From the NCBI GenBank assembly GCA_937891125.1, contig CALAEZ010000034.1, positions 1-16,789 on the forward strand: a DNA stretch of 16,789 bases. Direction: 5' to 3'. Below, piece by piece: positions 15,619-16,789 of this stretch. Both the position numbers and the translations under genes were made by a program. A model generated the notes under the pieces. It was not told where the DNA came from, made no database searches, and worked only from the letters and a program-made list of their open reading frames with translations. Every line of letters starts with the position of its first letter. Within the stretch, counting starts at the first letter, position 1. Origin of the DNA: an uncultured Treponema sp. (GTDB lineage Bacteria; Spirochaetota; Spirochaetia; Treponematales; Treponemataceae).

Positions 15619-16421
15619 TTAGATTTTGTAGCGCACGCTCGCGCCTAGCGGCAAAAGCGACAGCTGCAGCTTTTCGGTGCTTATTTTGTGGCACCAGGGC
15701 ACTAAAAAGCCGATTGTAGCGCCAGTCAGTGCGCCTACAATAACGTCGGTCGCAAAGTGGCAGCCCGCCTGTACACGGATTACGCCTGTGGCGGCTGCCA
15801 GCGCGTAGCTTCCGGCAATAACGGGAATCTTCCAGTGGCTTTCAGGAAAATAATTGCAGAATGTGTAGCTCGTAAATGTTGCCGCCGCAAATGCCATGGT
15901 CGTGTGACCGCTGTAAAAAGAGCGGTTCCAGTCATCTTCAATAGCTTCGTCAACATCATAGTACATGTACGGGCGCGTCCGAAGTACTAGCCCTTTAGTA
16001 ATATGCGCTACCGTATGTGAAATTGCCATTGTTTCTGCAAACATGACGGTATCGGTAAGTACATCTATGCCCGCATACCGCTCGTCACGCCACAAAAGCG
16101 CTACGCTTGCCAGAAACGGCACGGCAACAGTGGTGGCTACCATAATGTCGCCTGCCGTATCAAGCGTGCTTGAGTAGCTGTGCATAAGGGCGCGGTCAAA
16201 GGCATTGACGTCATTTTTGTCGTAAGCGGTGCCGTCCCAGTCATCGTCAGTGACAAAGTGGTCGTAGAGCGTGTGGTAGATTTCACCGGCAAGCTCTGCA
16301 CCGCAGATAATAGCGTCTTTTTGTATGTCGAGCTGAAAGACCTGTGCCTGCGCAAGCGTTTCAGAAAAGGTTTGGGAAGCGGCAGGGATGGCAGCAGCAA
16401 AAAAGGTAAGCAGCAGAAGTG
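15619..16421 (-). CDS. PAP2-family phosphatase, 5' end lost at an assembly junction
   Basis: The stop is at 15621-15619 and the frame is open upstream past 16185, the first Met. No ATG, GTG or TTG occurs in frame between 16186 and ~16422, yet that part encodes a good hydrophobic signal (LLLLTFFAAAIPAAS) and a plausible N-terminal region (FQLDIQKDAIICGAEL). The true start must therefore have been upstream, where foreign sequence now begins. About 267 residues remain. Counting from the Met at 16185, the three acid-phosphatase motifs are K64-x6-R71-P72, S92-G93-H94 and R137-x5-H143-x3-D147. Several hydrophobic segments alternate with these. Such enzymes dephosphorylate phosphatidic acid, undecaprenyl pyrophosphate or related lipids at the membrane; the substrate cannot be told here. 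Confidence 0.85.
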
Positions 16422-16425
16422 ATGC
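16405..16425. other. probable chimeric assembly junction
   Basis: Left of this point the minus strand encodes the PAP2 signal peptide in spirochaete-like codons at roughly even GC. Right of it the plus strand encodes an internal part of PNPase with strong G/C bias at third positions. Neither gene has its proper end here: PAP2 lacks its start codon and PNPase begins mid-protein. A TAA at 16407-16409 ends the PNPase frame upstream. The exact join is uncertain by about ten bases. Confidence 0.8.
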
Positions 16426-16789
16426 GCCGCAAGATTCTGGACCAGGGCATCCGCCCCGACGGCCGCAAGGTGGACGAGGTGCGCCCCATCTGGTGCGAAG
16501 TGGGCGTGCTGCCCCGCACCCACGGCAGCGCCGTGTTCACCCGCGGCGAAACCCAGGCGCTCACCATCACCACCCTGGGCATGGTCAGCGAAGCCCAGCA
16601 GCTGGACGGATTGTCCAACGAGGAAAGCAAGCGCTACATGCACCAGTACAATATGCCCTCCTACGCCACCGGCGAAGCGGGCCGCCTGCGCAGCCCCAAC
16701 CGCCGGGAAATCGGCCACGGCGCGCTGGCTGAACGGGCCCTGGTGCCTGTGATCCCCTCCGAGGCGGAATTCCCCTACGCGCTGCGTCT
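16422..16789 (+). CDS. pnp: polynucleotide phosphorylase fragment, foreign to this locus
   Basis: An open frame runs from about 16422 through the end of the window (about 122 codons). It begins RRKILDQGIRPDGRK and continues with LPRTHGSAVFTRGETQAL, RREIGHGALAERAL and PVIPSEAEFPY, the hallmarks of the second RNase PH domain of PNPase, the phosphorolytic 3'-5' exoribonuclease of the RNA degradosome. A complete enzyme has about 700 residues, and several hundred should precede this point, so the ATG at 16422 is an internal methionine. Codons are strongly GC-rich, and the sequence resembles PNPases of gut Clostridia; that affiliation is inferred from codon bias and motif wording. It overlaps the end of an unrelated gene on the other strand, as expected of an artefactual join. 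Confidence 0.85.
   Translation, partial: MRRKILDQGIRPDGRKVDEVRPIWCEVGVLPRTHGSAVFTRGETQALTITTLGMVSEAQQLDGLSNEESKRYMHQYNMPSYATGEAGRLRSPNRREIGHGALAERALVPVIPSEAEFPYALR

Noticed and set aside
16137..16718. Minus-strand 193-aa ORF across the junction
   Set aside because: It joins antisense PNPase sequence to the wrong frame of the PAP2 gene and matches nothing; the real PAP2 frame has the signal peptide and the catalytic motifs.
16388..16732. Plus-strand 114-aa ORF rich in Arg, Pro and His
   Set aside because: It is an out-of-frame reading of the GC-rich PNPase segment; the neighbouring frame matches PNPase motifs throughout.

Overview
The window looks like chromosomal DNA from a host-associated spirochaete, most likely a Treponema. 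The signs are several spirochaete-style lipoproteins with relaxed lipoboxes, InlB-type (Listeria-Bacteroides) repeat proteins, outer-membrane barrels ending in Phe, and a PPi-type phosphofructokinase. The genus is an inference; there is no rRNA or other marker gene here. The last ~370 bases do not belong with the rest. They are GC-rich and encode part of a Firmicutes-like polynucleotide phosphorylase that abruptly replaces the 5' end of a spirochaete gene, so the right end is probably an assembly chimera.

Layout. 1-797: end of a DUF1275/YoaK-like membrane protein (+). 940-5508: a two-gene operon of secreted lipoproteins, first a six-repeat InlB-type protein carrying an in-frame G8 tract, then a protein with one InlB-type repeat and about nine GLUG-like repeats. 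5509-5728: spacer with palindromic elements and a good promoter. 5729-9903: a second operon of a 982-aa unknown acidic lipoprotein and a 404-aa outer-membrane barrel. 9919-10070: a long inverted repeat overlapping a tRNA promoter, then tRNA-Gly(CCC). 10084-10830: an RluA-family pseudouridine synthase starting 13 nt after the tRNA with no Shine-Dalgarno. 10831-11342: a truncated sodium:solute symporter remnant, a short repeat made from its own codons, a 9-bp palindrome and a strong promoter. 11343-12347: an omptin-family outer-membrane protease. 12400-14130 (-): a PAS / degenerate GGDEF / intact EAL protein. 14234-15472 (+): PPi-dependent phosphofructokinase. 15473-15618: spacer with an 18-bp-period repeat. 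15619 to about 16421 (-): a PAP2-family phosphatase lacking its start. About 16422-16789 (+): the foreign PNPase fragment.

How it fits together. Most of the window codes for the cell envelope: three large lipoproteins, two outer-membrane barrels (one a protease), a membrane phosphatase and a membrane protein. A c-di-GMP hydrolase and a glycolytic enzyme are the main cytoplasmic functions. The strongest biological leads are the G8 tract, where a gain or loss of one G brings an immediate stop (candidate phase variation of a surface lipoprotein operon), the omptin with an intact catalytic tetrad but without the LPS-binding residues of OmpT, and its apparently leaderless promoter beside a palindrome. 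I see no CRISPR array, transposase, integrase or phage gene.
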